Assembly: GCA_045576855.1 (NCBI GenBank)
Contig: JAZNHG010000038.1
Coordinates: 19,502 to 83,501 of the forward strand
DNA length: 64,000 bases
Source: Colimorpha sp045576855
GTDB lineage: Bacteria > Bacteroidota > Bacteroidia > Bacteroidales > P3
Direction of reading: 5' to 3'
Shown: positions 15,804 to 24,869 of the stretch, piece by piece
Layout of the letters: every line of letters begins with the position of its first letter
How positions within the stretch are numbered: the stretch's first letter is position 1
Made by a program: the position numbers and the translations under genes
Notes under the pieces: model-generated
Database searches by the model: none
What the model saw: only the letters and a program-made list of their open reading frames with translations
Told to the model about the DNA's origin: nothing

Positions 15804-16373
15804 ATGAAAAGCATCTTGATGCCGCTTGCGGCGGCTGCAGTGGCCCTTGCGCTGGTGGCCTGCGGCGGGAAAGGGACTAACACGGACAAGGATATGTTTA
15901 CTACCGTGGAGGCGTCGGCGTGGACTCTCGGCGAGCCTAACAATACCTATGCCCAATACTTCATCGGGCAGAGCTACCTGGCGGTGCTCGACTCCGTCAG
16001 CGGCCTCTGCAACGTCACCTTCGAACCCTGCTGCCGCAACAACTGGCACATCCACCACCACGCCGTCCAGGTGCTGGTCTGCGTCAGCGGTCGCGGATGG
16101 TATCAGGAGTGGGGCAAGGAGCCTGTCGAGCTGACGCCTGGCACGGTGGTCACCGTCCCCGCCGGCACCAAGCACTGGCACGGCGCCGCCGCCGACAGTT
16201 GGATGCAGCACCTGGCCTACTTCACCGCCCAGCAGCCCGGCTTCCGCAACGAACTGATGGAGCAGCGAGAGCAGAGTGATGCTCGCATCAACTCTGCCGA
16301 GTCGCGACAGAAGTCGAGTGAAACTCAATGGCTCGAGCCTGTCGACGACGAACAATACAGCAAACTGAAATGA
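15804..16373 (+). CDS. Cupin-domain lipoprotein
   Basis: A 189-residue predicted lipoprotein. The start at 15804 gives a clean signal peptide with lipobox LVAC (Cys20); the ATG at 15783 would add seven residues in front. Residues about 55-130 form a cupin barrel with two histidine-bearing strands (NWHIHHHAVQ and KHWHGA), so a metal is likely. Such cupins are often found beside carboxymuconolactone-type or quinone-related oxidoreductase genes. Its stop overlaps the start of the amidohydrolase (ATGA). The reaction is unknown. Confidence 0.85.
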   Translation: MKSILMPLAAAAVALALVACGGKGTNTDKDMFTTVEASAWTLGEPNNTYAQYFIGQSYLAVLDSVSGLCNVTFEPCCRNNWHIHHHAVQVLVCVSGRGWYQEWGKEPVELTPGTVVTVPAGTKHWHGAAADSWMQHLAYFTAQQPGFRNELMEQREQSDARINSAESRQKSSETQWLEPVDDEQYSKLK

Positions 16374-17692
16374 AAAGAACGCTAACACTGCTGCTTATGG
16401 CTGTTATCACCTATACGCTGTCGGCGCAAATCGACCTGCACAGCCACGCCGTCACCGAGGACTATCTGGCGTTCATCAAGGAGCACCACGCCGAGATGGA
16501 CGAGGGGTTCCCCATACCTCACTGGGATGAGTCCAGCCATCTGGCTTTTATGGACCGTGCTGGTATCGAGACCTCGGTGCTGACGATGCCGGCACCGCAA
16601 CCCTGGTTTGGCGACGGTGCTGCGTCAGCTGCCGCCTGCCACCGGTGGAACGAAGAGTGCGCCCTGCTCAAGGCACGCCATCCCGGACGGTTCCGCTTCT
16701 GCGCCGCGCTGCCGCTGCCCGACGTGGAGCGGGCCCTCGAGGAGGCGCGCTATGCCCTGGACGTGCTGGGGGCCGACGGCGTGAAGTTGGCCACCAACGC
16801 CTACGGACAGTACCTCGGCGACCCCGCGCTGGACACGCTGATGGATTTCCTCAACCAGCGCCACGCCGTCGTCATCCTGCACCCCCACAAGCCCTCGGCG
16901 GTCAACGTGCAGCTCATCGCCGACGTGCCGCTGGCCAGCTACGAATACTTGGCCGAAACCACGCGCGCCATCCTCAATATGGTGGCCCACAACGTGCTGG
17001 TGCGCTATCCCGACCTCAAGGTGATGGTGCCCCATTGCGGCTCCTTCCTGCCCACGGCCCTGCCGCGCTTCCGCTCGCTGCTACCCGTGATGGTGAAGCA
17101 AGGCATAATGCAGCCCGTCGATGTCGACGCCAACCTCAGTCGCCTGTGGTACGACCTTGCTGGCGCCCCCACCGACGATGTCATCCGTATGCTCCTCACC
17201 GTCACCACTCCTGACCACTTGCTCTACGGCTCCGACTACCCCTACGTGGCAGAACCCGTACTGCTGCAGGGCAAGCGGTCGATGGCCGAGCGTCTGCCGA
17301 TGCACGGCCTCGACCCACAGGCTGTCTTCTCCGACAACGCCCGCCGTCTCTTCGGCGAAGAGGTCCCCGCCAAGCCCCGCGGCGAACGTATCACGCGTCT
17401 GGCTGAGATTGAGGTGGACCCCGCGCAGTTGGAAGCCTATATGCAGTACGCCACCGAGGTGGGCCGCACCAGTATGGCCACCGAGCCCGGCGTGCTCACC
17501 CTCTTCTCGATGCAGGACAAGGCCAATCCAGCCAAGATATATATCCTTGAGGTCTACGCAGACAGCGCCGCCTACCAGCACCACATACAGACGCCCCACT
17601 TCCGTAAGTACAAAGAATCCACCGCCGCGATGGTGCGCAGCCTGAAGCTTATCGATGTCGACCCGCTGGTGGAACTGCGCGTCAAACAGTGA
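16370..17692 (+). CDS. Secreted amidohydrolase fused to an ABM (quinol monooxygenase-like) domain
   Basis: A 440-residue protein with an N-terminal signal peptide ending near SAQ. Residues about 22-325 are an amidohydrolase-2 (ACMSD-like) TIM barrel: IDLHSHAV near the front, VVILHPHKPS in the middle and LLYGSDYPY near the end, which hold the expected His, His and Asp metal or active-site residues. Residues about 345-430 match an antibiotic-biosynthesis-monooxygenase domain (LAEIEVDPAQLEAYM, EPGVLTLF, YILEVYADSAAYQHH). It overlaps the cupin gene by 4 bp. The fusion suggests work on an aromatic or quinone-like small molecule; this is inference. Confidence 0.85.
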   Translation: MKRTLTLLLMAVITYTLSAQIDLHSHAVTEDYLAFIKEHHAEMDEGFPIPHWDESSHLAFMDRAGIETSVLTMPAPQPWFGDGAASAAACHRWNEECALLKARHPGRFRFCAALPLPDVERALEEARYALDVLGADGVKLATNAYGQYLGDPALDTLMDFLNQRHAVVILHPHKPSAVNVQLIADVPLASYEYLAETTRAILNMVAHNVLVRYPDLKVMVPHCGSFLPTALPRFRSLLPVMVKQGIMQPVDVDANLSRLWYDLAGAPTDDVIRMLLTVTTPDHLLYGSDYPYVAEPVLLQGKRSMAERLPMHGLDPQAVFSDNARRLFGEEVPAKPRGERITRLAEIEVDPAQLEAYMQYATEVGRTSMATEPGVLTLFSMQDKANPAKIYILEVYADSAAYQHHIQTPHFRKYKESTAAMVRSLKLIDVDPLVELRVKQ

Positions 17693-17713
17693 CACAATCT
17701 AAATCCACACGAT

Positions 17714-18334
17714 ATGAAAATCAGACAAATCATCTTCGCAGCCTTCGCCCTCATGATGGCCACAAGCTGCAACGGACAAACCAAACACGTGAACACTAAC
17801 GCAGTCAAACAATCAAACAATCAGACAATGAACAAGATCGTCATTTTCTTCTCCCACGCGGGCGACAACTACAGCGTGGGCAACATCGAGGTTGGCAACA
17901 CCAAAATCGTGGCCGACTATATCAGCGAGCTGACCGGTGCCGACCAGTACGAAATCGTCACCCATAAGTACGACGGAATGGCCTACAATCCCCTTATCAA
18001 GCTGGCGCAGGAAGAGGCCAACCGCGGCGAGCTGCCGCCCTACGAGGGCAAGGCCCCTGACCTCTCGCAGTACGACACCGTTTTCATCGGTGGCCCCGTG
18101 TGGTGGGGAACCTATCCGCAGGTGATGTTCTCGCTGTTCAAGGACATCAACCTTGACGGCAAGACCGTAATCCCTTTCACCACTCATGAGGGCAGTGGCC
18201 TGGCCAACTGCGTCAGCGATGTGAAGCGCGCCTTCCCCAAGGCCAAAGTCACCACCGGCTGGAGCATCTACGGCCACGAGGTTCGCAGCGGCAAGGCCAA
18301 GGTGGAGAAATGGATCAAGAGTATTGTCAAATAA
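17714..18334 (+). CDS. Flavodoxin-like lipoprotein
   Basis: A 206-residue protein with a signal peptide and lipobox ATSC (Cys19), followed by a flavodoxin fold from residue about 40. The FMN-binding region begins KIVIFFSHAGDNYSVGN and includes VFIGGPVWWGTYP and TTHEGSGLANC. It probably carries FMN and transfers electrons outside the cytoplasm. An internal ATG at 17828 directly before the flavodoxin domain would give a cytoplasmic form. It belongs to the same run as its neighbours. Confidence 0.88.
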   Translation: MKIRQIIFAAFALMMATSCNGQTKHVNTNAVKQSNNQTMNKIVIFFSHAGDNYSVGNIEVGNTKIVADYISELTGADQYEIVTHKYDGMAYNPLIKLAQEEANRGELPPYEGKAPDLSQYDTVFIGGPVWWGTYPQVMFSLFKDINLDGKTVIPFTTHEGSGLANCVSDVKRAFPKAKVTTGWSIYGHEVRSGKAKVEKWIKSIVK

Positions 18335-18347
18335 CATCGAGATTATT

Positions 18348-19187
18348 ATGCAAACAATCAGATTGAGCAATGGCGTCGAGATGCCGCAGATTGGCTACGG
18401 CGTGTACCAGGTGACGCCCGAGGAATGCGAACGTTGCGTGAGCGAGGCGCTGAGCGTGGGCTACCGTATGATCGACACGGCACAGGCCTACAACAACGAG
18501 GAGGGAGTGGGCAACGCCGTCCGCAAGAGCGGTATCGACCGCAAGGACATCTTCATCGTCAGCAAGGTGTGGATAGGCAACTACGGCTACGAACGCGCCA
18601 AGGCCAGCATTGACGAGAGCCTGCGCAAACTGCAGACCGACTATATCGACCTGATGCTGCTGCACCAGCCTTTCTGCGACCGCTACGGCGCCTATCGCGC
18701 CCTGGAGGAAGCCTACCGCGCGGGCAAGCTGCGCGCCATCGGCGTCAGCAACTTCTACCCCGACCACCTCGTCGACCTGGCCTACAACGTAGAGGTGATG
18801 CCCATGGTGAACCAGGTGGAGACCCACGTCTTCGACCAGCAACGCGAGGCGCGCAAGTTTATGGACGAGCTGGACTGCCGCATCATGTCATGGGGCCCCT
18901 TGGCCGAAGGCCGCAACGGTTTCTTCACCAACCCCCTGTTGGCCGAGATAGGCAAACGCCACGGCAAGAGCGTGGCCCAGGTTGCCCTGCGCTGGTTGCT
19001 GCAGAGCGGCGTCATCATCATCCCCAAGAGCACCCACCGCGAGCGCATGGCCGAGAACATCTATATCTTCGACTTCGAGCTCACCGCCGACGAGATGGCC
19101 CAGATTCAGACCCTCGACACCGGCCGCAGCCTCTTCTTCGACCACCACGACGGCGAGGTGACCAAGATGTTCATGGGTTGGCGGTAA
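18348..19187 (+). CDS. Aldo/keto reductase
   Basis: A 279-residue NADPH-dependent oxidoreductase. The start is taken at 18348 (MQTIRLSNGVEMPQIGYG), 13 bp after the flavodoxin stop. The catalytic tetrad is complete: Asp43, Tyr48, Lys73 and His106 (MIDTAQAYNNEE, IVSKVW, LLHQP). The coenzyme-binding end has IIIPKSTHRERM. It resembles 2,5-diketo-D-gluconate reductase-type enzymes; the substrate cannot be read from the sequence. Confidence 0.93.
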   Translation: MQTIRLSNGVEMPQIGYGVYQVTPEECERCVSEALSVGYRMIDTAQAYNNEEGVGNAVRKSGIDRKDIFIVSKVWIGNYGYERAKASIDESLRKLQTDYIDLMLLHQPFCDRYGAYRALEEAYRAGKLRAIGVSNFYPDHLVDLAYNVEVMPMVNQVETHVFDQQREARKFMDELDCRIMSWGPLAEGRNGFFTNPLLAEIGKRHGKSVAQVALRWLLQSGVIIIPKSTHRERMAENIYIFDFELTADEMAQIQTLDTGRSLFFDHHDGEVTKMFMGWR

Positions 19188-19253
19188 TAGTTCCTATTAA
19201 TAGGACACAGCTCATACAGACAACTTTCGAACGAAACATGCAAGCACAAACGG

Positions 19254-19288
19254 CGCATAAGCGGCACAATAAAAATGCCGCTTATGCG
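19254..19288 (+). terminator. Hairpin in the spacer between the AKR and FMN reductase genes
   Basis: Perfect 13-bp inverted arms CGCATAAGCGGCA (19254-19266) and TGCCGCTTATGCG (19276-19288) enclose a 9-nt A-rich loop. Only a weak T run follows, so it may be a partial terminator or a processing signal inside the run. Confidence 0.6.
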
Positions 19289-19331
19289 TTGTTATACGCA
19301 CAAATACGTTACTGTAAACAAACCTAAAACA

Positions 19332-19952
19332 ATGAACATACTCCTCCTCAACGGCAGTCCCAACGCGAAGGGCTGCACCAACACCGCCCTCTGCGAGGTG
19401 GCCAAGACCATCAACGAAGGCGGCATCGAAACCGAGATTATCCATGTGGGCCACAAGGATATCCGCGGCTGCATGGGCTGCGGCAAGTGCCGCGAGCTGG
19501 GCCGTTGCATCTTCGACGATATGGTCAACGAGATCGCCCCCAAACTCGAGGTCGCCGACGGCCTGGTGGTGGGCTCGCCGGTCTACTATGCCGGTCCCAA
19601 CGGCACGTTGACCAACCTGCTGGACCGCCTCTTCTTCAGCGCTGGCTACTCCCTGCGCATGAAGGTGGGCGCCGCCGTATGCTCCGCCCGACGCGCTGGC
19701 ACCACGGCGACACTCGACCGCCTGAATAAGTACTTCACCCTGGCCGAGATGCCCATTGTCAGCAGCCGCTACTGGAACATGGTACACGGCCACACACCCG
19801 ACGAGGCGCGCCGCGACGAAGAGGGCATGCAGATTATGCGCGTGCTGGGCCGCAATATGGCCTTCCTGGTCCGCGCCATCGCCGCCGAACGCGCCGCCCA
19901 CGGCCTCCCCGAAGAGGAACCGCAGCGCATTAACACCAACTTTATACGATAG
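19332..19952 (+). CDS. NADPH-dependent FMN reductase / iron-sulfur flavoprotein-like
   Basis: A 206-residue flavodoxin-fold protein. The start at 19332 gives MNILLLNGSPNAKGCT, the usual FMN phosphate loop. Residues about 45-65 carry GCMGCGKCRELGRC, a compact cysteine motif found in flavoproteins of this class, where it may bind an iron-sulfur cluster. VVGSPVYYAGPNGTLTNLLDR forms the second flavin contact. It probably reduces quinones or related compounds with NAD(P)H. It is preceded by a hairpin at 19254-19288. Confidence 0.9.
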   Translation: MNILLLNGSPNAKGCTNTALCEVAKTINEGGIETEIIHVGHKDIRGCMGCGKCRELGRCIFDDMVNEIAPKLEVADGLVVGSPVYYAGPNGTLTNLLDRLFFSAGYSLRMKVGAAVCSARRAGTTATLDRLNKYFTLAEMPIVSSRYWNMVHGHTPDEARRDEEGMQIMRVLGRNMAFLVRAIAAERAAHGLPEEEPQRINTNFIR

Positions 19953-19967
19953 CAACACCATATAGCA

Positions 19968-20519
19968 ATGGAAACTAATGGAAAAACCTATGTCGGCAGC
20001 GACCAGCTCTACGAAGAGGTGCAACGCACTATGCAGTTGGTGGCAGAAATGAACACCGGCTACCATACCGAGGCCGAGGTGCGCGACTGCCTGCGCAACA
20101 TCACCCGCCATGCTGTCGACGACACGGTGCGCGTCTTCACTCCGCTGCATATCAACTACGGCCCCGGCGTCAGCTTCGGGCGCGACTGCTTCCTCAACTT
20201 CGGATGTACCCTGTTGGCCCTGGGTGGCATCACCATCGAAGACGACGTTTTCATCGGTCCCCACTGCGTGCTGGCCACCGAGTATCACCCCGAGGACCCC
20301 GCCATGCGCCACACGCTGCTAACCAAGCCCATCGTCGTCAAGCGCAACGCATGGCTCGGCGCCAATGTCACAGTACTGGCTGGTGTCACCATCGGGGAGA
20401 ATGCCATTGTGGCCGCTGGCAGTGTGGTCACCAAGGATGTGCCCGACAATATGGTCGTGGCCGGAACACCTGCCAAGGTGATTCGCAAAATCAATCAAAA
20501 TACCGCTCATATAAACTAA
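19968..20519 (+). CDS. Hexapeptide-repeat sugar O-acetyltransferase
   Basis: A 183-residue left-handed beta-helix acetyltransferase of the maltose/galactoside acetyltransferase group. Residues about 10-60 form the N-terminal helical cap. From about residue 65 the isoleucine-patch hexapeptides follow (VSFGRDCFLNFGC, ITIEDDVFIGPHC, VTIGENAIVAAGSVVTKDVP), ending VVAGTPAKVIRKI. Acetyl-CoA is the expected donor. It starts 15 bp after the FMN reductase. Confidence 0.92.
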   Translation: METNGKTYVGSDQLYEEVQRTMQLVAEMNTGYHTEAEVRDCLRNITRHAVDDTVRVFTPLHINYGPGVSFGRDCFLNFGCTLLALGGITIEDDVFIGPHCVLATEYHPEDPAMRHTLLTKPIVVKRNAWLGANVTVLAGVTIGENAIVAAGSVVTKDVPDNMVVAGTPAKVIRKINQNTAHIN

Positions 20520-20526
20520 CTATTCT

Positions 20527-21429
20527 GTGACAATCAAAGAAATCGACGTCAAGAGCGTAATGACCAAGTCGAACCTGCCGGTCAGCGACTTCTCGGTCAA
20601 TACGTATGTAGGATGCGCCCACGCCTGCAAGTACTGCTACGCCTCGTTCATGAAGCGTTTCACCAACCACCCCGAGCCTTGGGGCGACTTCGTGGACGTG
20701 AAGCTGTGGCCCGACATCAAGAACGCCAAGCGCTATGTTGGCAAGGAGGCTTTTCTCGGCTCGGTGACTGACTGCTACCAGCCCTGCGAAGCCAAATACA
20801 AGCGCACCCGCGCCCTGCTGGAACAGCTTCAAGGCAGCGGCATACGCATCAGCATTGCCACCAAGAGCGACCTCGTGCTGCGCGACCTCGACCTGATAAA
20901 GGCATTCCCCGGCGCCCGCGTCAGTTGGAGCATCAACACCCTCGACGATGAATTCCGTCGCGAGATGGACCGCGGCGTGAGCATCGAACGCCGCCTGGAG
21001 GCCATGCGCCAGTTCTACGAGGCCGGCATCGACACCACCTGCTTCATTTCGCCCATCTTCCCCGGCATCACCGACGTCGAGGCCATCATCGAACGAGCCC
21101 AAGGCCAGTGCAACCTCGTGTGGCTGGAGAACCTCAACCTGCGCGGCGACTACAAAGGGCGCATACTGCAGTGGGTGCATGAACACCATCCCAGGCTCGA
21201 CACCCTCTACCACGACATCTACACCCGCAAAGACCGCACCTACTGGCACGAACTCAACGCCGACCTGAGCCACTTCTGCACCGACCGCGGCCTGCGCTAC
21301 GTACGCAACGACGACACCACCCATGCCCGCCACGGCGAGCCCCCGGTGGTGGTCAACTACTTCTACCACGAAGAGATAATCCCCTCGGCCCGCAAAGAGC
21401 AGCTGCGCCAAACCCGTATCTGCTGCTGA
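20527..21429 (+). CDS. Spore-photoproduct-lyase-like radical SAM protein
   Basis: A 300-residue protein with a GTG start 7 bp after the acetyltransferase; an in-frame ATG lies 11 codons on. The radical SAM cysteines are Cys30, Cys34 and Cys37 in GCAHACKYCYA. It has the SPL-family segments VGKEAFLGSVTDCYQP, ISIATKSDLVLRDLDL and CFISPIFPGITD. The function of these short SPL-like proteins in non-sporulating bacteria is unknown. It closes the AraC-linked run. Confidence 0.88.
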   Translation: MTIKEIDVKSVMTKSNLPVSDFSVNTYVGCAHACKYCYASFMKRFTNHPEPWGDFVDVKLWPDIKNAKRYVGKEAFLGSVTDCYQPCEAKYKRTRALLEQLQGSGIRISIATKSDLVLRDLDLIKAFPGARVSWSINTLDDEFRREMDRGVSIERRLEAMRQFYEAGIDTTCFISPIFPGITDVEAIIERAQGQCNLVWLENLNLRGDYKGRILQWVHEHHPRLDTLYHDIYTRKDRTYWHELNADLSHFCTDRGLRYVRNDDTTHARHGEPPVVVNYFYHEEIIPSARKEQLRQTRICC

Positions 21430-21628
21430 ACAATTTAGTCTGTTCCACCGCTGTATTGATGCTCTCGTGGTTTTGTCATGTGTGTGATGAATGCCCCCAA
21501 AATCATAAATAATTGCCAATATTTCTGATATTGTCGACGTCATCGGTCTCGTTATTTCGATAGTGTTTGTCGATTGGGAAAAAACTGGTTACCATTGAAA
21601 CATTTTTTTTAAATTAAGAAATATTGCG

Positions 21629-21636
21629 TAATTTTG
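21629..21636 (+). promoter_or_regulatory. -7 box for the restriction-modification genes
   Basis: TAATTTTG matches TAnnTTTG and lies 82 bp before the restriction enzyme start. No TTTG is found at the right upstream distance. The rest of the 289-bp spacer (21430-21718) shows nothing I recognise. Confidence 0.5.
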
Positions 21637-21718
21637 CAAACCAATAGAGCTGAAGAACAAAACCAATAATAATTGATAGTGTATTTTGTATAATGTTTGT
21701 AATCAATAGATAATCTAT

Positions 21719-23131
21719 ATGGAGACTGGTCAAGACGCAATACATTCGCTACCCTATGATATCACTGAAGCCATAAGCATCTTTGAATACAGCAAAAGAC
21801 TGCTTGGTAAAACTCTTCGTGATTTTGTGTGGGATGGTTATCAGCCAAAGAAAGGCAAAGGGGGGCTTGGTCAGATGGTAGAGAATATTTTCTTTATGCT
21901 TGAGACCAACAATAATGCTCATGCCGACTTTTCGGATGCAGAGATGGAACTAAAATGCACTCCACTAAAAAAGAGCAAACAAGAGGAGTATCGTATAAAA
22001 GAGCGGCTAGTATGCAATATGATTAATTATTGCGAAGTTGTAGAAGAGGATTTCGAACATTCTCATTTCTATCTCAAATGCCAGTTAATGTTGATACTTT
22101 TCTATTTGCATCAATCTAACTGTGATAACCTAGACCTTGAGTTTGTCTTTTCTGTTCTATGGAAATTGCCAGAGAAAGACCTTCTAATTATACGCCATGA
22201 CTATGAGGTTATTATTGATAAAATAAAGCAGGGAAGGGCTCACGAATTGTCCGAAGGTGACACAATGTATCTTGGAGCATGTCGTAAAGGGCAAAGGGGA
22301 GATAGTATGATGAAACAGCCGAACAACCCAAATGTAGATGCTCCGCGTCGGGCTTTTTGTTTAAAAATGGCTTATATGCGTACCATATTGGGTTATGTAA
22401 TAGTGAGAGGACAGAATGCAGTGTCCAATGTTCCGGGAGTGAAATCCGAATTAGTGAGTACAAAGGCACTTCGTGTACATTCATTTGAAGACATTATCCT
22501 CAGCCGATTCACCCCCTTTTTGCATAAAGACTATCACAAAATTGCCAAGAAAAAGAAAGTGGATATATCCAATAATCCCAAGAGTAAGTTTGCGATGATT
22601 GCAAATGCAATTGCAGCATCGTCAAAATGTGCAAATGTGAATCGCTCCGAGGAGTTTCTGAAAGCTGGTCTAACAATGAAAACTATCCGTGTGCAAGTAA
22701 ACGGTAACATAAAAGAGGCTATGTCGTTTGAAAACATCGACTATTTTGAAGTTGCAGAATGCGAAGATTGGCTTGATTCAAGACTTTATGAACTGTATTC
22801 TAGTAGATTTATGTTTGTGATTTTTAAAGAACAGACTGCCGGCAAGGATGATTACGCACTTGACGATGTCTTTTTCTGGACAATGCCGCAAAGTGACCTG
22901 GAGATTGCAGAGAAGTATTGGAATCATATCAAAGACAACATTCTTTCAGGTCATATTTCAGAAGAGTATTGGTGGAAGGGTACAGATAAAAGAAAGTTTC
23001 ATGTCCGCCCCAAAGCCCAAAACGCAATAGATTTAGTGCAAACACCAAGTGGAAAAATGGCCAAAAAGTTCTGCTATTGGTTCAACAATGATTATGTTCG
23101 TGAAATAGTCGACAATCACAGAAAGAATTGA
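21719..23131 (+). CDS. Sau3AI/MutH-family type II restriction endonuclease
   Basis: A 470-residue protein, close in length to Sau3AI (489). Residues about 47-85 hold the MutH/Sau3AI signature: KGGLGQMVENIFF, then Asp70 and Glu77-Leu-Lys79 in ADFSDAEMELKCT, fitting the D-x6-ExK catalytic motif. The enlarged second half (from about residue 240) fits the Sau3AI layout of a catalytic plus a catalytically dead copy. GATC is the likely target, by family. The gene lies in an AT-richer island and ends 1 bp before the methyltransferase start. Confidence 0.88.
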   Translation: METGQDAIHSLPYDITEAISIFEYSKRLLGKTLRDFVWDGYQPKKGKGGLGQMVENIFFMLETNNNAHADFSDAEMELKCTPLKKSKQEEYRIKERLVCNMINYCEVVEEDFEHSHFYLKCQLMLILFYLHQSNCDNLDLEFVFSVLWKLPEKDLLIIRHDYEVIIDKIKQGRAHELSEGDTMYLGACRKGQRGDSMMKQPNNPNVDAPRRAFCLKMAYMRTILGYVIVRGQNAVSNVPGVKSELVSTKALRVHSFEDIILSRFTPFLHKDYHKIAKKKKVDISNNPKSKFAMIANAIAASSKCANVNRSEEFLKAGLTMKTIRVQVNGNIKEAMSFENIDYFEVAECEDWLDSRLYELYSSRFMFVIFKEQTAGKDDYALDDVFFWTMPQSDLEIAEKYWNHIKDNILSGHISEEYWWKGTDKRKFHVRPKAQNAIDLVQTPSGKMAKKFCYWFNNDYVREIVDNHRKN

Positions 23132-23132
23132 T

Positions 23133-24857
23133 ATGGAAAAACACAGTATAAAGGTAGTTGAATTATTTGCTGGTGTAGGAGGTTTCCGTATTGGTCTTGA
23201 AGGAGCTTCGGATGCCTACGAAACCATTTGGAACAATCAGTGGGAGCCTTCGACTTTGCATCAAGACGCATCGTTGGTATATAGAGCACGTTTTGGCTCA
23301 AAAGGACATGTTAATAAGGATATTAATATGGTGCCTACTTCCGAGATACCAGACCATGATTTGTTGGTTGGTGGTTTTCCTTGTCAAGACTATTCTGTGG
23401 CTGCTTCGTTGGGCCGTTCTGGTGGTATTGAAGGTAAGAAAGGGGTGCTTTGGTGGCAGATATATCGTATTTTGAACGAGAAAGGTGATAGTAAACCTAA
23501 GTATATATTTTTTGAGAATGTTGACCGTCTGTTGAATTCGCCTGCGACCCAACGTGGCCGCGACTTTGCAATTATTCTAGCTTCGTTGGCCGACCTCGGT
23601 TATGTGGTGGAGTGGCGCATTATCAACGCGGCCGACTACGGTATGCCTCAACGACGCCGCAGGACATATATTTTAGGCTTTTTGAAAGGGTCAGTTGTGT
23701 CGAACAAAATAGGATTATTAGAAGACTGGGTAGAATACGATGGCGTTTTGGCGCAGGCATTCCATTTCCGCAGAAAAGAGGCGTCGGAATCCTTTTTTGA
23801 CATTCAGGGTACCATTCAGGAGGTCTCTGCAAGTTTTAATAAAGGTATGAAGAATACTCCGTTTGGAAGTGCAGGCATTATGAGAGACCGCCACGTCTAT
23901 ACTGTTGATGCCGAACCGGTCTACGCTGGGACTACACAAACACTCGGAGATAATCTTGTTGACGAGGACTTTGTGCCCGAAGAGTTCTTTATTCCCGAAG
24001 ATGAGTTGTCAAAATGGCAATATGAGAAAGGTGCAAAAAAAATCAACCGGATTTCGAAAGAGGGCTTTGAATATGTCTTCTCCGAAGGCGGAATGGCCTT
24101 CCCAGACTATTTGGATAAACCTTCACGCACGATGATTACTGGTGAAGGAGGCTCATCCCCGTCACGTTTCAAACACGTGGTCCAAACACCATCAGGGCGT
24201 TATCGACGTTTAATTCCTATAGAACTAGAACGTTTGAATATGTTCCCGGACAATCATACGTATCACCCGGAAGTATCTGATGGTCGACGTGCATTTCTGA
24301 TGGGTAATGCATTGGTGTGCGGTGTGGTTCAGGAAGTAGGACGTAGCCTTTATCGGTTCATCTATGATGAAGCTCCCGTTTCTACGCATCCTATTTACGT
24401 GCAACGTAACTCGCGACCAGTGCTCTCGTTAACCCTGTTCAATACCGAAGAAGAATTAGTGGTCAACAAGCCCAAGAAGACATATAAATTGGATACTGCA
24501 AAACGCTTGCTCGTCGGTTTGGTTAGAAAAGATAACGAAGAATACTTCCTCTGTCAAGAACCGTCTAAACTATACTATACCGGCAATGTGGAATCTTTTC
24601 CGTCAACCATTGCAATCAATAAACTCTACTACTTTATGCCCTACATTAAGGGCAAAGGTGTTCGGGATTTATACCTCATTAAGGTGGTTCGAATAGGTAG
24701 CAAGACAGAAATTCATCCAGAGCTAGATGACGAGAAATACCCTCGTTTGGTTTTTGAACTGGAGTTCCTGGAAAGCCTACCCCAATACAAAATGATAAAC
24801 CTAAACTTCCAGCACTCTTTTACAGACACGTTTCTTGGTCGGGTATTCAAATTTTAG
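23133..24857 (+). CDS. DNA (cytosine-5) methyltransferase, M.Sau3AI-like
   Basis: A 574-residue C5 methyltransferase. Motif I is ELFAGVGGFRIGL (residues 10-22), motif IV has catalytic Cys84 in GFPCQDYSVA, motif VI is FFENVDRLL, and motif VIII is YGMPQRRRRTYI. The target-recognition region follows, and motifs IX-X are near LNMFPDNHTYH and RRAFLMGNALV. Residues about 420-574 form an extra C-terminal domain with no motif I recognise; M.Sau3AI enzymes are shorter. It pairs with the Sau3AI-like nuclease and should protect the same site, probably GATC. Confidence 0.92.
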   Translation: MEKHSIKVVELFAGVGGFRIGLEGASDAYETIWNNQWEPSTLHQDASLVYRARFGSKGHVNKDINMVPTSEIPDHDLLVGGFPCQDYSVAASLGRSGGIEGKKGVLWWQIYRILNEKGDSKPKYIFFENVDRLLNSPATQRGRDFAIILASLADLGYVVEWRIINAADYGMPQRRRRTYILGFLKGSVVSNKIGLLEDWVEYDGVLAQAFHFRRKEASESFFDIQGTIQEVSASFNKGMKNTPFGSAGIMRDRHVYTVDAEPVYAGTTQTLGDNLVDEDFVPEEFFIPEDELSKWQYEKGAKKINRISKEGFEYVFSEGGMAFPDYLDKPSRTMITGEGGSSPSRFKHVVQTPSGRYRRLIPIELERLNMFPDNHTYHPEVSDGRRAFLMGNALVCGVVQEVGRSLYRFIYDEAPVSTHPIYVQRNSRPVLSLTLFNTEEELVVNKPKKTYKLDTAKRLLVGLVRKDNEEYFLCQEPSKLYYTGNVESFPSTIAINKLYYFMPYIKGKGVRDLYLIKVVRIGSKTEIHPELDDEKYPRLVFELEFLESLPQYKMINLNFQHSFTDTFLGRVFKF

Positions 24858-24869
24858 ATTTCGCTAATT

